Of a DNA stretch of 64,000 nucleotides, positions 7,550-16,849 are shown in pieces (within the stretch, counting starts at the first letter, position 1; each line of letters starts with the position of its first letter). Position numbers and translations under genes: made by a program. The stretch covers positions 93,072 to 157,071 of the forward strand of contig NZ_ASXG01000124.1 in the NCBI RefSeq assembly GCF_000411975.1. Direction: 5' to 3'. This stretch comes from Amycolatopsis orientalis DSM 43388 (GTDB lineage Bacteria > Actinomycetota > Actinomycetes > Mycobacteriales > Pseudonocardiaceae). Under the pieces are notes generated by a model. The model was given only the letters and a program-made list of their open reading frames with translations, made no database searches and was not told the origin of the DNA.

Positions 7550-8443
7550 TCATCGCTGGAGATCGGCGACGATAGCGGCTGCCTTACCGGTGACGAGGTC
7601 CCGCATTTCGCTAGGAAGCAACGAGTCCCTGAGAATCTTCGCGCAGCAGAACAGCGCCATGAGCTTGCCCGGCCGCGACTCCAGATCAGCGCGTCGCTCC
7701 TGCCAGACTCGCTCGGCAAGCCCGGGGATCCCCAACGAACTGGCCCACAGATTCGCCGAGTCCAGCCCGCGCGGGGCCATCCCCCAATCTTCCCAATCGA
7801 TGATCCAGCATCCAGGCCACGTCACGTTCGCCCAGCCCAGATCCGCGTGCGCGGGCGTCCACGGCTCAGTGAGCGTCGTATCGACCTGCCCAGGGAAAGC
7901 GCGCTCGATCTCCTGCGTCACCAGCGCCTGTGTGATCACCTCGGTGTCCGGGGTAGCGATCCGGGTCGTGCGCTGGCCGGCGAGAGCGTCCAGCGAGGCG
8001 TTGAACGTGGCCCACCACGTCTCGGACAACGACACATCGCGCATCATCCGCCGCTGAAGGGCCGCATCGGAGACGAACTCGACCTCATCAGCACGCCAGA
8101 ACGCCTGAGAGTCGGGTGCGTACCAACTCAGCGCCGCGTACCAAGCAGGCTTCGCGATGTCGCTCAGCAGACTCGCGGCCTCCATGCCGTCCGCCACCTG
8201 CCCATGCGCAACGATCTTGGCCAGAGGACGGGCTTCGATCCGCACCCACGTGCCCCGATCACTGCGAGCGCCAACCGAACGCCGCTTGCGCGCCACCGTC
8301 GCGCGATCAAGCGTCACACGGAGCCCGGCCTCGACGCGGGTCAGCACGTCATCCACAGACTCTTTGCGCAGGTCACGAGGCCGGACAGGGGAACCGAGTG
8401 TGACGTCGACCATGCTGTTCAAGGTATCAGCCTGCGTGATCAT
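7550..8443 (-). CDS. Phosphotransferase of the APH/choline kinase family
   Basis: The protein has 297 residues from the ATG at 8443; an earlier in-frame ATG at 8485 is possible and neither has a strong ribosome site. The catalytic loop HADLGWANV is at about residue 199 (Brenner-type HxDxxxxN) and the metal-binding IDWEDWG follows. Both are diagnostic of small-molecule kinases such as aminoglycoside, homoserine or fructosamine kinases. It converges on the aldo/keto reductase with only 11 bases between. The substrate cannot be read from sequence. It may be part of the cluster or a resistance/tailoring kinase. Confidence 0.8.
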   Translation of the reverse strand: MITQADTLNSMVDVTLGSPVRPRDLRKESVDDVLTRVEAGLRVTLDRATVARKRRSVGARSDRGTWVRIEARPLAKIVAHGQVADGMEAASLLSDIAKPAWYAALSWYAPDSQAFWRADEVEFVSDAALQRRMMRDVSLSETWWATFNASLDALAGQRTTRIATPDTEVITQALVTQEIERAFPGQVDTTLTEPWTPAHADLGWANVTWPGCWIIDWEDWGMAPRGLDSANLWASSLGIPGLAERVWQERRADLESRPGKLMALFCCAKILRDSLLPSEMRDLVTGKAAAIVADLQR

Positions 8444-8896
8444 GGTCGTGTCGCCATTGGCTCCGCGACGATGATCAACCAGCAACCTCGTTGCACAGGG
8501 TGATTACTTCGGCTCACTCAGGTCGTAGCAGTTGCCGTCAATCGGGCGATCGTCCTGACATGATCGGTACCGCGAATGCCTTGGCGGGTGCGCTATGCGC
8601 TCCGGTGACTACCGCGTCACCACCTCGCTGTGACGAGTTGCTGATCGGATGTGACCCGCAGTACCTGGCCTGGGTGCCAAGTCGCGCAGGATATGCCGTC
8701 ACCGGTAACCGCTTCATGGTGGTGGGTAAGGCCGGGTTCGACACGGATGCACAGACCTGGTAGGACGTGCCCCCAGACGGGTGACGGCGAGCCGCGGTTA
8801 TCCGGACTGGAAGGCTTCGTCGTCGCGTCGAGGGGGTGTTGTCGTGCGGAGCACGACATCGAAGTCGGGAAGGCAACGACGAGCGAGGTGCGCGAG
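8444..8896. other. Divergent promoter region, no confident gene
   Basis: This 453-bp stretch separates the phosphotransferase (minus) from the Nudix protein (plus), so it should hold two divergent promoters. A 67-residue frame from ATG 8562 to 8763 is open but has no ribosome site and shadow-like composition; I did not call it. Confidence 0.4.
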
Positions 8897-9391
8897 ATGA
8901 GTGATGGTCGACGCGCTGCCGGGCCGATCGCGGAGTTGACCACGGTGGTTTACGCGCATGCAGTGATCGCTCGTCTGCTCGGCGAAGAGTTCGTGCTGAC
9001 GCTGCGGCACCGCGAGCAGCGGTGGCACATGCTGCCTGGCGGTGCGATCCATTCCGGGGAGACCGTCTGCGGTGGCCTGCGCGCGCGTCTGCGTGAAGTA
9101 CTGGGTGCCGAGGTAGGCGATCTCGCCTTCCACACCGCGATCGAGGACGAACCGCGGCCCGAGGGGAACCACGTCAACCTGGTGTTCGACACCTCGCTGG
9201 TGGGTGCCGACGATGTCGAGGTCGTCAGCCGCAGCGATCTGTGGGAAGCCGTGTGGATCCGGTGGGATGACATCCCGGGCACTGACCTCTACCCGTCGCT
9301 GGTGCGGCGACGCCTTCCGGCGGGCACGCTCCGTGATGAAGCCTGGTGGCCGCCCGAGCTCAGTTCGGCCCCCGGCGATGGCGAAGGCTGA
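8897..9391 (+). CDS. Nudix-fold protein with degenerate Nudix box
   Basis: The protein has 164 residues from ATG 8897. It has the Nudix strand pattern (VIARLLGEEFVLTLRHREQ, then WHMLPGGAIHSGET). The Nudix box reads GAIHSGE followed by a seven-residue gap and then ARLREVLGA, where the canonical REuxEExGu is expected. Only one of the metal-ligand glutamates of the helix is kept, so hydrolase activity is doubtful. Such proteins may act as ligand sensors. It sits between the phosphotransferase and the HxlR regulator and may belong to the same cluster. Nudix fold likely; enzyme activity uncertain. Confidence 0.7.
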   Translation: MSDGRRAAGPIAELTTVVYAHAVIARLLGEEFVLTLRHREQRWHMLPGGAIHSGETVCGGLRARLREVLGAEVGDLAFHTAIEDEPRPEGNHVNLVFDTSLVGADDVEVVSRSDLWEAVWIRWDDIPGTDLYPSLVRRRLPAGTLRDEAWWPPELSSAPGDGEG

Positions 9392-9676
9392 CTTCAGCGC
9401 TGGTAGCGCACTCGCGCCCAGATCAACTACTGAGCGTTAACGCGCGGTCATCATGTCGGCCTCGTCTGTAGGATTTGGACACACAAGATGATGATGCGGG
9501 TTTGTGACCGACGCCGGTAGCGTGGATGGTTCACCTGTCTCCGCACGTTAAGGGGAATGTGCGATGCGACCGGGCGTGGGGGTGCTGAACACCGACGATC
9601 TTGGTGTTCGACGCGGTCATCGCGGCCCCGCTGGCGGCTAGGAATCCGGCGTTGGCGGGCGATCAGGGGAGGGCTG

Positions 9677-10117
9677 ATGCGCGCTAACGACTGGACGCTG
9701 GCGGTCGACACGTACAACATAGGCAAGCTGTTCCACGGCAATTGGGATCTGGCGGTGCTCGCGTTGCTGCGAGACGGCCCTCGCCGCCCACGCGATCTCG
9801 CGCGCATGGCGGCTGAGTGGCCGTTCCGCGATCGTTGGAACGGCACGAAGGCCACCCTCAGCCCCAGCCGAATCACCGAGGCGTTGCGTGTGCTCACCGA
9901 GGAAGGCTTGGTGCACCGAACTGCGCTGTCTGAGGGCTGGGATCGCTCGGTCGAGTACGGGCTGACCGAAGCCGGCGCCGAGTTGCTGCCCGTGCTGGAG
10001 AGCATGCAGGCATGGCTGCGCCGCCATGCGGATCTGTTCGAGAACGCCGACGGCTCCCCGCGACACCGCCGCGCAGGGAAGACCCGCTCCGCCCAACGCC
10101 GACGAGCCTCAACGTAA
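9677..10117 (+). CDS. HxlR/MarR-like winged-helix regulator
   Basis: The protein has 146 residues from ATG 9677, preceded by GGGGAGGG. The N-terminal part (GKLFHGNWDLAVLALLRDGP) matches the HxlR opening, where a Trp-x(2)-LAVL-LL..G helix precedes the recognition helix (LSPSRITEALRVLTEEGL). The wing (EYGLTEAGAELLPVLESM) follows. HxlR regulators bind short palindromes and respond to redox or aldehyde signals. It may control the JmjC/aldo-keto reductase cluster, for example through the repeat at 5308. The 285 bases before it hold nothing I could call, apart from a possible 25-codon ATG frame at about 9563. Confidence 0.8.
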   Translation: MRANDWTLAVDTYNIGKLFHGNWDLAVLALLRDGPRRPRDLARMAAEWPFRDRWNGTKATLSPSRITEALRVLTEEGLVHRTALSEGWDRSVEYGLTEAGAELLPVLESMQAWLRRHADLFENADGSPRHRRAGKTRSAQRRRAST

Positions 10118-10380
10118 CGGAACGCGCACGGGCTTACTCCACTTGCCGGAAACTTGACCACGCTCTGTGATCGACGTTACTCCAGACGGGTGGAATTTCC
10201 CGTTGACCGGCGCGTCGGTGAACGGGGCGCGGCTGGAAGTTGCTCACGAGACCGCGTAGACATGTGGTAATTGATCACATCTGCAGGTCAGAGCGTCGGG
10301 AGGTGGAGAAATGTCGAGGTTCGCAAGATCGGCGGCGGAACGACTCGGACTTGTGGCTCCGGTTCACAAGGTGCTATCCG

Positions 10381-11145
10381 ATGCGGACCAGCAAGCTCCG
10401 GCCCGGCACGCCGGATGCGGGGGCACCGGCCTTCCGGGGGCCGGTTTCCCCGATCTTCTTCTTGGCGATCGCTGGCCCCTGTGCGCTCACTCTGGAGGTG
10501 CTCGTGGTCTCGATGGTGCCGTGGGCAGTCGGAGCCGTAGGTCTGATGGCCGGGCCAGCGTTGGTGAGGATCGCCGAGCGGGCGGTCGGCTCGCCGCTTA
10601 CGGCCCCGGGTCTCGCGCGCGCGGTGATGCCCGCCGTGGTGTCGACGGTGACCGCGGTGCTGTGTTGGGCGGGGTGGTTCCGGTTCGGCGTGACTCCGAT
10701 CTGGCTCGCGTGGTGCTGGGCCTGCGCGCTGGGATGCGGACTCGTGCTCACCGACCTGCGTTGTCGGCGACTGCCGTTTCCGCTTGTGGCGGCCTTCGCG
10801 GGCGGAGGCGTGATCGCCTTGTTCGGCGCCGCGGCGCTCGAGGAGCGTTGGTCGCAGCTCGGTTTCGCCTGCGGCGCGGCGGTGGTGGTGTTCGCGCTGG
10901 CCGCGCTGGTGCAGGCGTGGGCACCCAACCACACGGGAGGTGGGGACACCGCCCTGTACGGGGCGCTCGCGTTGTACCTGGGCTGGTTCGGCTTGGAGGG
11001 GCTGCTGCGGGGACTCCTGATGGTCAGCGGGCTCACCGCGGTGGTCGCGCTCGTGGTGGCGGTTTGCTCCAGACGCATGAATTCGCGGTTCCCCGCCGGG
11101 CCGCCGCTGCTGGCCGGTGCCTTGGTCAGCATGCTGGTGGCGTAG
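10381..11145 (+). CDS. Prepilin peptidase (A24-type, TadV/CpaA-like)
   Basis: The protein has 254 residues with about seven hydrophobic segments. Both catalytic aspartate motifs of type IV prepilin peptidases are present: TDLRCRRLP at about residue 123 and the GxGD motif GGGDTAL at about residue 189. It should cleave and possibly N-methylate the Flp-type pilin encoded at 17822 at the inner face of the membrane. The start is uncertain: the ATG at 10381 lacks a strong ribosome site and the frame is open upstream. It opens the Tad-like operon that continues to 22815. There is no long N-terminal methylase domain, as usual for the TadV subfamily. Confidence 0.8.
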   Translation: MRTSKLRPGTPDAGAPAFRGPVSPIFFLAIAGPCALTLEVLVVSMVPWAVGAVGLMAGPALVRIAERAVGSPLTAPGLARAVMPAVVSTVTAVLCWAGWFRFGVTPIWLAWCWACALGCGLVLTDLRCRRLPFPLVAAFAGGGVIALFGAAALEERWSQLGFACGAAVVVFALAALVQAWAPNHTGGGDTALYGALALYLGWFGLEGLLRGLLMVSGLTAVVALVVAVCSRRMNSRFPAGPPLLAGALVSMLVA

Positions 11146-11220
11146 CTGGCTAACTGCGTGCAGCCGGGGCCGGAAGGTCGGCTCGGACATCAATACCGGA
11201 AGACAGGGAAGGTACTTGTG

Positions 11221-11787
11221 ATGATCGTCGGCACCCGTCGTTGGTCCCAGCTCGTTGCCCTGGCAGGCGCGGCTCTGGCGCCCATGCTGGTGGCGAGCTG
11301 TAGCGGTGGGGATGCTCCGGCGCCGGCGTCGTCACCCAACCCGTCGGCTCCATCGCAGACTCCCTCGGCACCGAGTGCGTCCGGGCAGGACCAGCGGCAG
11401 GCGGTCGAGGCCGCCTACACCCAGTTCTGGCCCCGGACTATGCATGCTGACGACAACCCGGAAGACACCTGGCACGACGCGGTGGCCGCGGTTGCGACTG
11501 ATCCCCAGCTCACTACGACGCTCAACGCGATGCGCTATCAAAAGCAGGCTGGCATCAAGATCTACGGCGATGTCACCGCTCGAATCGTGTCGGTCGACGT
11601 TACTCGAGACACCGCGAAGGTGGTCGACTGCCAGGACGCTTCCCGCACCGGTCAGGCAGACGCCAAGACCGGTGACCGGAAAACCGTTGGTGTACCGCGG
11701 AATCCGGTCAACGCATCGTTGAAGCGCGACACCAGCGACGGCCAGTGGAAAGTCGCCCAGGTCTCCTTCCCCGGAGGGACATGCTGA
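11221..11787 (+). CDS. Secreted lipoprotein of the Tad-like locus
   Basis: The protein has 188 residues. ATG 11221 lies 8 bases after GGGAAGG; a GTG three bases earlier is also possible. A signal peptide ends in a lipobox LVASC at about residue 26, followed by a Gly/Ala/Pro/Ser-rich linker. The mature domain (AAYTQFWPRTM, later VVDCQDASRTG) resembles the NTF2-like or DUF domains of actinomycete lipoproteins that accompany secretion systems. The stop overlaps the next start (TGATG). It may anchor or plug the pilus base outside the membrane. The exact role is unknown. Confidence 0.7.
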   Translation: MIVGTRRWSQLVALAGAALAPMLVASCSGGDAPAPASSPNPSAPSQTPSAPSASGQDQRQAVEAAYTQFWPRTMHADDNPEDTWHDAVAAVATDPQLTTTLNAMRYQKQAGIKIYGDVTARIVSVDVTRDTAKVVDCQDASRTGQADAKTGDRKTVGVPRNPVNASLKRDTSDGQWKVAQVSFPGGTC

Positions 11788-12722
11788 TGCTGGGGCGTAG
11801 AAGTGGGCCGATCACCTCCTTGGTAGCCGTGTCAGTCGTTGCTGGGTCGATGGCTGTGTCGCCTTCACCCGCGATGGCAGAGGATCCGCCGAACGACGAC
11901 GGCCAGGTCATCGTCGTACCGGGCGACGGGTCGGGCCGCTATGCGCCGCCCCAGATCGACATGCAGGCGTTGGACAGGCGGGGGCAGGCTCCGGTCCGGC
12001 CTGGTGGCCCACAACCCGGTCAGGACCGGCAGGTCGGAGTTGACGGGACTGCGGATTCCCCGAGTGGCATCCCACCCGGGTGTTTTATCGGCGGGTTCGG
12101 CGTTGGTGCTCCACCGGGTGGTGGCCGTCCTGGTGGGAGTGCGTTCGGGATGCGCTGTCTTCCGCCTCTTCCGGCTAACGCGCCGCCAGCGGCGCCGGCT
12201 GCTCCACCGCTTCCGACTCCGGCGGAGCTGGCCGCGCAGGCGTTCGAGCAGTTGCGGTTGCCGTTGCCGGTGCCGCGGCATTCGCCGGATGTGCGGTTGC
12301 CGGATGGGCGGGACGCCACGATCGTCGGGGAGAACACGTGGGTGTGGACCGACCGCAGTGTCTGGCATCCGGCGGTGCAGCGGGTGCAGGTCGGCCCGGT
12401 CTGGGCCGAGGTGACCGCCACTCCGACGGGCATGACCTTCACCTCGGGCACCGGTGGCTCGATGTCGTGTTCGGGTCCGGGCACGCCGTATGACCGCTCG
12501 TACGGATTGCATGCCGCCAGTCCGGATTGCGGCTTCGTCTACACGCGCTCGTCGGTCGGGCAACCGAACGACCAGGCCAGCGCGGAGTGGGCGATCCAAT
12601 GGCAGGTGAGTTGGGTCGGCTCGGACGGCACGGCCGAGGTCGGTGGTGATTTCCCGCAGATGAGCTCACGAGCGGCGGCCACGTTCGCGGTTGCGGAGGT
12701 GCAGGCATTACGAGCGAATTAG
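11787..12722 (+). CDS. Exported Pro-rich protein of the Tad-like locus
   Basis: The protein has 311 residues; ATG 11787 is 8 bases after GGAGGG and overlaps the upstream TGA. A signal peptide spans about residues 1-31 (VAVSVVAGSMAVSPSPAMA). It is followed by a low-complexity Gly/Pro-rich stretch with three Cys, and then a C-terminal beta-rich domain with a CSGPG...DCGF pair. Similar proteins follow pilus or conjugation lipoproteins in actinomycete elements. It is probably surface-exposed or periplasm-like. No enzymatic motif is visible. Confidence 0.65.
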   Translation: MLGRRSGPITSLVAVSVVAGSMAVSPSPAMAEDPPNDDGQVIVVPGDGSGRYAPPQIDMQALDRRGQAPVRPGGPQPGQDRQVGVDGTADSPSGIPPGCFIGGFGVGAPPGGGRPGGSAFGMRCLPPLPANAPPAAPAAPPLPTPAELAAQAFEQLRLPLPVPRHSPDVRLPDGRDATIVGENTWVWTDRSVWHPAVQRVQVGPVWAEVTATPTGMTFTSGTGGSMSCSGPGTPYDRSYGLHAASPDCGFVYTRSSVGQPNDQASAEWAIQWQVSWVGSDGTAEVGGDFPQMSSRAAATFAVAEVQALRAN

Positions 12723-12822
12723 CGCACCGAGAGTTGTCATAAACGCATTCTGCGAAGTTCTGATTCTCGCATTTTGTGGACATAAGGAAACCGCATTTCT
12801 GGAATGGGGAAGGAGTACCCCG

Positions 12823-13521
12823 GTGGGTAGTGCTGTGTCTTTTTCCCGGCCGCCGCAGCAGCGCAGCAGCGACTCGGTCGTCACTGACCAGGCCGAGGAT
12901 GGTGATGGTCCGCGGGTGCCGCGGCGGCGCCGCTGGTGGCTGCTGGCCGTCGCGGTGGTGCTGGCTGCCGTGGTCGCGTACGGCAACTACGCGCTGATCG
13001 CGGGCCAGGACGAGCGGGTCGACGTGTTGGTGCTGACCCGGGACGTGGGCTGGGGCCAGCGGATCGGCGAAGGCGATCTCGGCGTGGCCAAGGCGGTGCC
13101 AGACCAGCCCCTGGCTTCCATCTCCGCCAACGACCGCGCCGCGGTGGTCGGCCAGGTCGTGCGCTCGACGCTGCCCGCGGGCACCATGCTCGCGCCCGGC
13201 CAGCTCACCGCGCAGCCGGTTCCCGGGCCAGGCGAGCGCCTGGTCGGGCTGCAGGTCAAGCCGGGGCACCTACCCGCCCGCGGGTTGGCGCCCGGAGATC
13301 TGGTCCAGGTCAGCCCGGTCGCGGGCGGCACCGGCACCGACGCGGGCCAAGCCTCCGCGAGCACGGCCGGGCCGTTCCGCGCGCGGGTGCTGGGTGTCGG
13401 CCTGCCGGACTCCACCGGCGCGGTCACGGTCGATGTCCTGGTCGGCGCCGACGCCGCCCAGGCCGCAAGCAGCGCCGCCGCGGGTCAGGTGGTCCTGGTC
13501 CAGCTCGGTCCCGGCGCCTAG
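12823..13521 (+). CDS. cpaB: CpaB/RcpC-like SAF-domain pilus assembly protein
   Basis: The protein has 232 residues. GTG 12823 lies 7 bases after AAGGAG. A basic N terminus is followed by one membrane segment (WWLLAVAVVLAAVVAYG, about residues 43-60) and an SAF domain (VLVLTRDVGWGQRIGEGDL, later LPAGTMLAPGQLT). RcpC/CpaB proteins sit in the envelope and help gate the Flp pilus. The preceding 100 bases are AT-rich and may hold an internal promoter. Confidence 0.75.
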   Translation: MGSAVSFSRPPQQRSSDSVVTDQAEDGDGPRVPRRRRWWLLAVAVVLAAVVAYGNYALIAGQDERVDVLVLTRDVGWGQRIGEGDLGVAKAVPDQPLASISANDRAAVVGQVVRSTLPAGTMLAPGQLTAQPVPGPGERLVGLQVKPGHLPARGLAPGDLVQVSPVAGGTGTDAGQASASTAGPFRARVLGVGLPDSTGAVTVDVLVGADAAQAASSAAAGQVVLVQLGPGA

Positions 13522-13545
13522 AAGCAACTGCTGTCTGGAAGGGCG

Positions 13546-14388
13546 GTGAGGGTGTTGGCAATGATCACGATCGTCTCCGGTAAGGGGGCGCCCGGCGCGA
13601 CCACGACGCTGGCTGCGCTGGCAGCGGCCTGGCCCGCGCCGGTGCTGCTGGCCGACTGCGATCCCGGTGGGGGTGACCTCGCGGCCGGCTGGTTGGGCCA
13701 GTGGGTGGTGGACGGCACGATCCGCACCGATCTCGGTGTGCTGTCGCACGCCACGGCGACCCGGCATGCGACTGCGGGCGATCCGGCCACGCTGCTCGAC
13801 CACGTGCAGCAGGTTCCTCCGGCCCGTCACGTCGGGTTGCTGGCCGGGTTGAGTGCGCCGGGCCAGCACGCCGCGGTCGGCACCGCCGGGTGGACACGGC
13901 TGACCGCGGCGCTGGCCGCGTTCAAAACCGCGACCGGTGTTCCGGCCGACGCACTGGTCGACGTCGGCCGCTACAGCGCGCTCACCCCGTGGCCACTACT
14001 GCTCGCCGCCGACTTGGTGTTGGTGGCGGTGCGCCCAACCCAGCGGCACGTCCTGGCCGCGCGCCCGCTGCTGGCCGAACTCGCCGAGCGGATCGTGCCG
14101 CAACGGCTCGGTTTGGCGGTGTGCGCCACGACCCCGGCGGGCAGCCGGGAGGTTCGCGCTGCGCTCGGCCGGGAGGCGGGTGTGCAGGTTGCTGCGGATG
14201 CGCGGGCCGCGGCGGTGTTCTCCGACGGCCTCGACGCCGGTGCACTTCCGCGCCGTTCGCCGTTGCTGCGCAACGTGCGCCGCGCGGCGCGCCGCTTGCA
14301 TGGCACCTACCACAACTACACCCCCGCGGAACTGCGCGCTCCGGCGCCGCCCGCCTCGGCGAGCGTGCTCACCGGAGGTGCCCGATGA
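13546..14388 (+). CDS. TadZ/CpaE-like ParA-superfamily ATPase
   Basis: The protein has up to 280 residues; starts at GTG 13546, GTG 13552 or ATG 13561 are all plausible. The P-loop region reads VSGKGAPGATTTLAAL, a deviant Walker A where the canonical lysine before TT is replaced by Ala; the first lysine is kept. LLADCDPGGGDLA is the A' aspartate motif. TadZ/CpaE proteins localise the Tad ATPase to the pole and often have degenerate Walker motifs. Its stop overlaps the start of tadA (ATGA). Confidence 0.75.
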   Translation: MRVLAMITIVSGKGAPGATTTLAALAAAWPAPVLLADCDPGGGDLAAGWLGQWVVDGTIRTDLGVLSHATATRHATAGDPATLLDHVQQVPPARHVGLLAGLSAPGQHAAVGTAGWTRLTAALAAFKTATGVPADALVDVGRYSALTPWPLLLAADLVLVAVRPTQRHVLAARPLLAELAERIVPQRLGLAVCATTPAGSREVRAALGREAGVQVAADARAAAVFSDGLDAGALPRRSPLLRNVRRAARRLHGTYHNYTPAELRAPAPPASASVLTGGAR

Positions 14389-15911
14389 CGTTGCCGCACA
14401 ACGGTCACCGCCTCGCCGGTCCCACGACCTACCCACGTCCGACCAACATGGCGCCGCCGCCCGTCCGTGCCGCAGGGGCAGGGCCAGTGGTGCCGCCAGC
14501 GCTCGCAGTACGGCAGGACGGCGCTGCGGGCGGGTTACTGGACCCGCAGTCCGTGCGGGCGATCCGGGAGTCGGTCGCCGCCCGCCTGGAGCGCGTTGCT
14601 GCCGGGGAGACACATCTGGATGTGCCGCTGTCGGCCGAAGAGCAGCAGGCCCGGATGCGCGCCTACGTGACCGAGGAAGTCACCGCGTGGGTGCAGCGCC
14701 GTGCCGCCGCAGGGCAAGCGCCGCTGCCGGTCGAGGACGAACAGCGGCTCGTGCGGGCTGTGGTGGCCGCGTTGTCTGGGCTGGGTGCGTTGGAGGAGCT
14801 GCTGGAGCGCGACGAGGTGGAGAACATCCACGTGCACGGCTGCAACAACGTCATGCTGGAGTTGGCCGACGGCTCGGTCGAACGGTGGCCGCATCCGGTC
14901 GCCGACACCGACGCCGAGCTGATCGAGATGCTCGCGGCGATGTTCGCCCGCCAAGGCCAAACCAGCCGGGAGTTTAACGCCGGTCGCCCGCTGGGGAACC
15001 TGCGGATCCCTGCCGGTGGCCCACTGGGCGCTCGCGTCGCCGCGGTGATTGAGGTCAGCGACCGGCCGCGGGTGGCGATCCGCCGCCACCGCCTGGTCGA
15101 CGTCGGCTTGGACGACCTCGTGACCAACGGCACCCTCGACCCGCTGCTCGCCTCGTTCCTGCGTTCGGCAGTCCTGGCGGGCTGCAACATCATCGTCGAC
15201 GGCGGCCCCGCCGCCGGGAAGACGACCTTGTTGCGCGCGTTGTGCAGCGAGATCCCCGCCTCCGAGCATGTGGTCACGGTTGAGGAGGAGTACGAACTCG
15301 GCCTGCACATCGGCCCCCGTCCGTTGGTGACCCCGCTGGAAGCCCGCCCAGCTAACTCGGAGGGCGTCGGCGAGATCACCTTGGATGACCTGCTCAAGCA
15401 GACGCTGCGGCACTCACCGAGCCGAGTGATCGTCGGCGAGGTCCGCGGCGGTGAAGTCACCGCCATGCTCCGCGCGCTCGGGAACGGGGCCACCGGCGGC
15501 ATGTGCACCCTGCACGCCACCTCCGCCTCCGCGGTGTTCGACCGAATCGGCGCACTCGGGCAGCTCGCCGATCCACCGTTGGCCATCGAGGCCGCGCACC
15601 AGTGGACCGCCTCGGCCATCGACCTCGTCGTCCACGTCGCCCGCACCGACCACGACCACCCGGGCGGGCGGCGCCGGGAACGGTTCGTCGCCGAGGTGAT
15701 CGAGGTCGGTCCGGTCGGCGATTCCGGGCGCCCGGACATCACCCGGATCTTCGGCCCGCGCGCCGAGGATGGGCGCGCCGTCCCGGCCTACGCGCCCAGC
15801 CGCGACCTGCTGGAGCGGCTGGAGCGCCACGGTTTCGACCGCACCGGACTCGACACCACCGGTTCCGGTACCTGGCACACCGCTGGTTTCCCGGACGGAG
15901 GTATGCGATGA
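14385..15911 (+). CDS. tadA: TadA/CpaF secretion ATPase
   Basis: The protein has 508 residues from ATG 14385, 7 bases after CGGAGG. Motifs of the GspE/VirB11 superfamily appear in order: Walker A GGPAAGKTTLL at about 272, an Asp/Glu box VTVEEEYELGL at about 302, Walker B RVIVGEVRGGE at about 346 and a His box MCTLHATSA at about 372. The ~80 N-terminal residues are Pro/Ala-rich. It powers assembly of the Tad pilus from the cytoplasm with TadB and TadC. Similar ATPases in actinomycete elements are described as conjugal-transfer-associated. The stop overlaps the next start (ATGA). Confidence 0.9.
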   Translation: MTLPHNGHRLAGPTTYPRPTNMAPPPVRAAGAGPVVPPALAVRQDGAAGGLLDPQSVRAIRESVAARLERVAAGETHLDVPLSAEEQQARMRAYVTEEVTAWVQRRAAAGQAPLPVEDEQRLVRAVVAALSGLGALEELLERDEVENIHVHGCNNVMLELADGSVERWPHPVADTDAELIEMLAAMFARQGQTSREFNAGRPLGNLRIPAGGPLGARVAAVIEVSDRPRVAIRRHRLVDVGLDDLVTNGTLDPLLASFLRSAVLAGCNIIVDGGPAAGKTTLLRALCSEIPASEHVVTVEEEYELGLHIGPRPLVTPLEARPANSEGVGEITLDDLLKQTLRHSPSRVIVGEVRGGEVTAMLRALGNGATGGMCTLHATSASAVFDRIGALGQLADPPLAIEAAHQWTASAIDLVVHVARTDHDHPGGRRRERFVAEVIEVGPVGDSGRPDITRIFGPRAEDGRAVPAYAPSRDLLERLERHGFDRTGLDTTGSGTWHTAGFPDGGMR

Positions 15912-16849
15912 CGACCGTGTGGCCGGGGCTGCTCGGCATCGTTGCCGTGGCGGCGGTCACCTGTGCGGTCGCCGCGTTCCTTCCTCCCGCCGAGCGGCGG
16001 CCAGGTGAGTCCGCTCGAGGATCCACGCCGCGGCATGCGTCGAGCTGGCAGGCACTCGCCGCGCGGCTGCCGCTGCGGCGCGTGCTGGTCGCGGTGGCCG
16101 CGGGTGGGCTGGTGTGGTGGGCCACGAGCTGGCCGGTCGCCGCGGTCCTGGTCGCGGCCGGGGTGGTGACCGTGCCGATCCTGGCGCGCGGACACGACGC
16201 GCAGCAGCTCATTGCGCGGCTCGACGCGCTGGCAAGCTGGGTGCGGCGCCTGGCCGACGTGCTGGCCTCCGGCGCCGGTGGCCTGGAGCAGGCGATCGCC
16301 AGCTCGGCCCGTACCTCCCCCGAGGCCCTGGCCACCGAGGTGGAGACCCTGGCCGTGCGGGTGCGCACCCGCGGCCTGGAGCCCGCCTTGCGGGCGTTCG
16401 CTGAGGACGTCGGTGACGAAGCCGCCGACGAAGTGGCCCTTGCACTAATCTTGCGCGCCCGTGCGGGAGGACGCGGCCTGGTCGACATCCTCGACGCCAA
16501 AGCCCGTGCACTGGAGGCCGAGGTGGTCGCGCGTCGCGACATCGAAGCTGACCGCGCGAAACCCCGCACCGATGTCCGCGCGATCCTCGGCATCACCGCG
16601 GTCATGGTGGCCGGGCTAGTGTTGTTCGCCCGCGAGTTCCTGACTCCGTTCAACGGACTGCTCGGTCAGCTCGTGATGGCTGGCATCGGTGGTCTGCTGA
16701 GTGCGGCGGGGTGGTGGATGCACATCCTGACCCGTACACGCCGTCCCGCTCGGCTGCTCGGCGCGGCCTCCCGCACCCCCGTCGGCGCACTAAAACCGAA
16801 ACGGCGGCTGGCCGCGGTCTCCCAACCCGAGGAGGTGGTGCCGCGATGA
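15908..16849 (+). CDS. tadB: TadB-like type II secretion F family membrane protein
   Basis: The protein has 313 residues. Two hydrophobic segments lie at the N terminus (about 5-25 and 60-95) and two at the C terminus (about 228-280), flanking a cytoplasmic helical domain (LDALASWVRRLADVLASGAG, then LEQAIASSA). This is the usual GspF/TadB topology. It overlaps tadA and tadC by four bases each. It serves as the platform for pilin polymerisation with TadA. Confidence 0.85.
   Translation: MTTVWPGLLGIVAVAAVTCAVAAFLPPAERRPGESARGSTPRHASSWQALAARLPLRRVLVAVAAGGLVWWATSWPVAAVLVAAGVVTVPILARGHDAQQLIARLDALASWVRRLADVLASGAGGLEQAIASSARTSPEALATEVETLAVRVRTRGLEPALRAFAEDVGDEAADEVALALILRARAGGRGLVDILDAKARALEAEVVARRDIEADRAKPRTDVRAILGITAVMVAGLVLFAREFLTPFNGLLGQLVMAGIGGLLSAAGWWMHILTRTRRPARLLGAASRTPVGALKPKRRLAAVSQPEEVVPR

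Noticed and set aside
8562-8763. A 67-codon ORF between the phosphotransferase and the Nudix gene
   Set aside because: No ribosome site and no recognisable features; left as part of the divergent promoter region.
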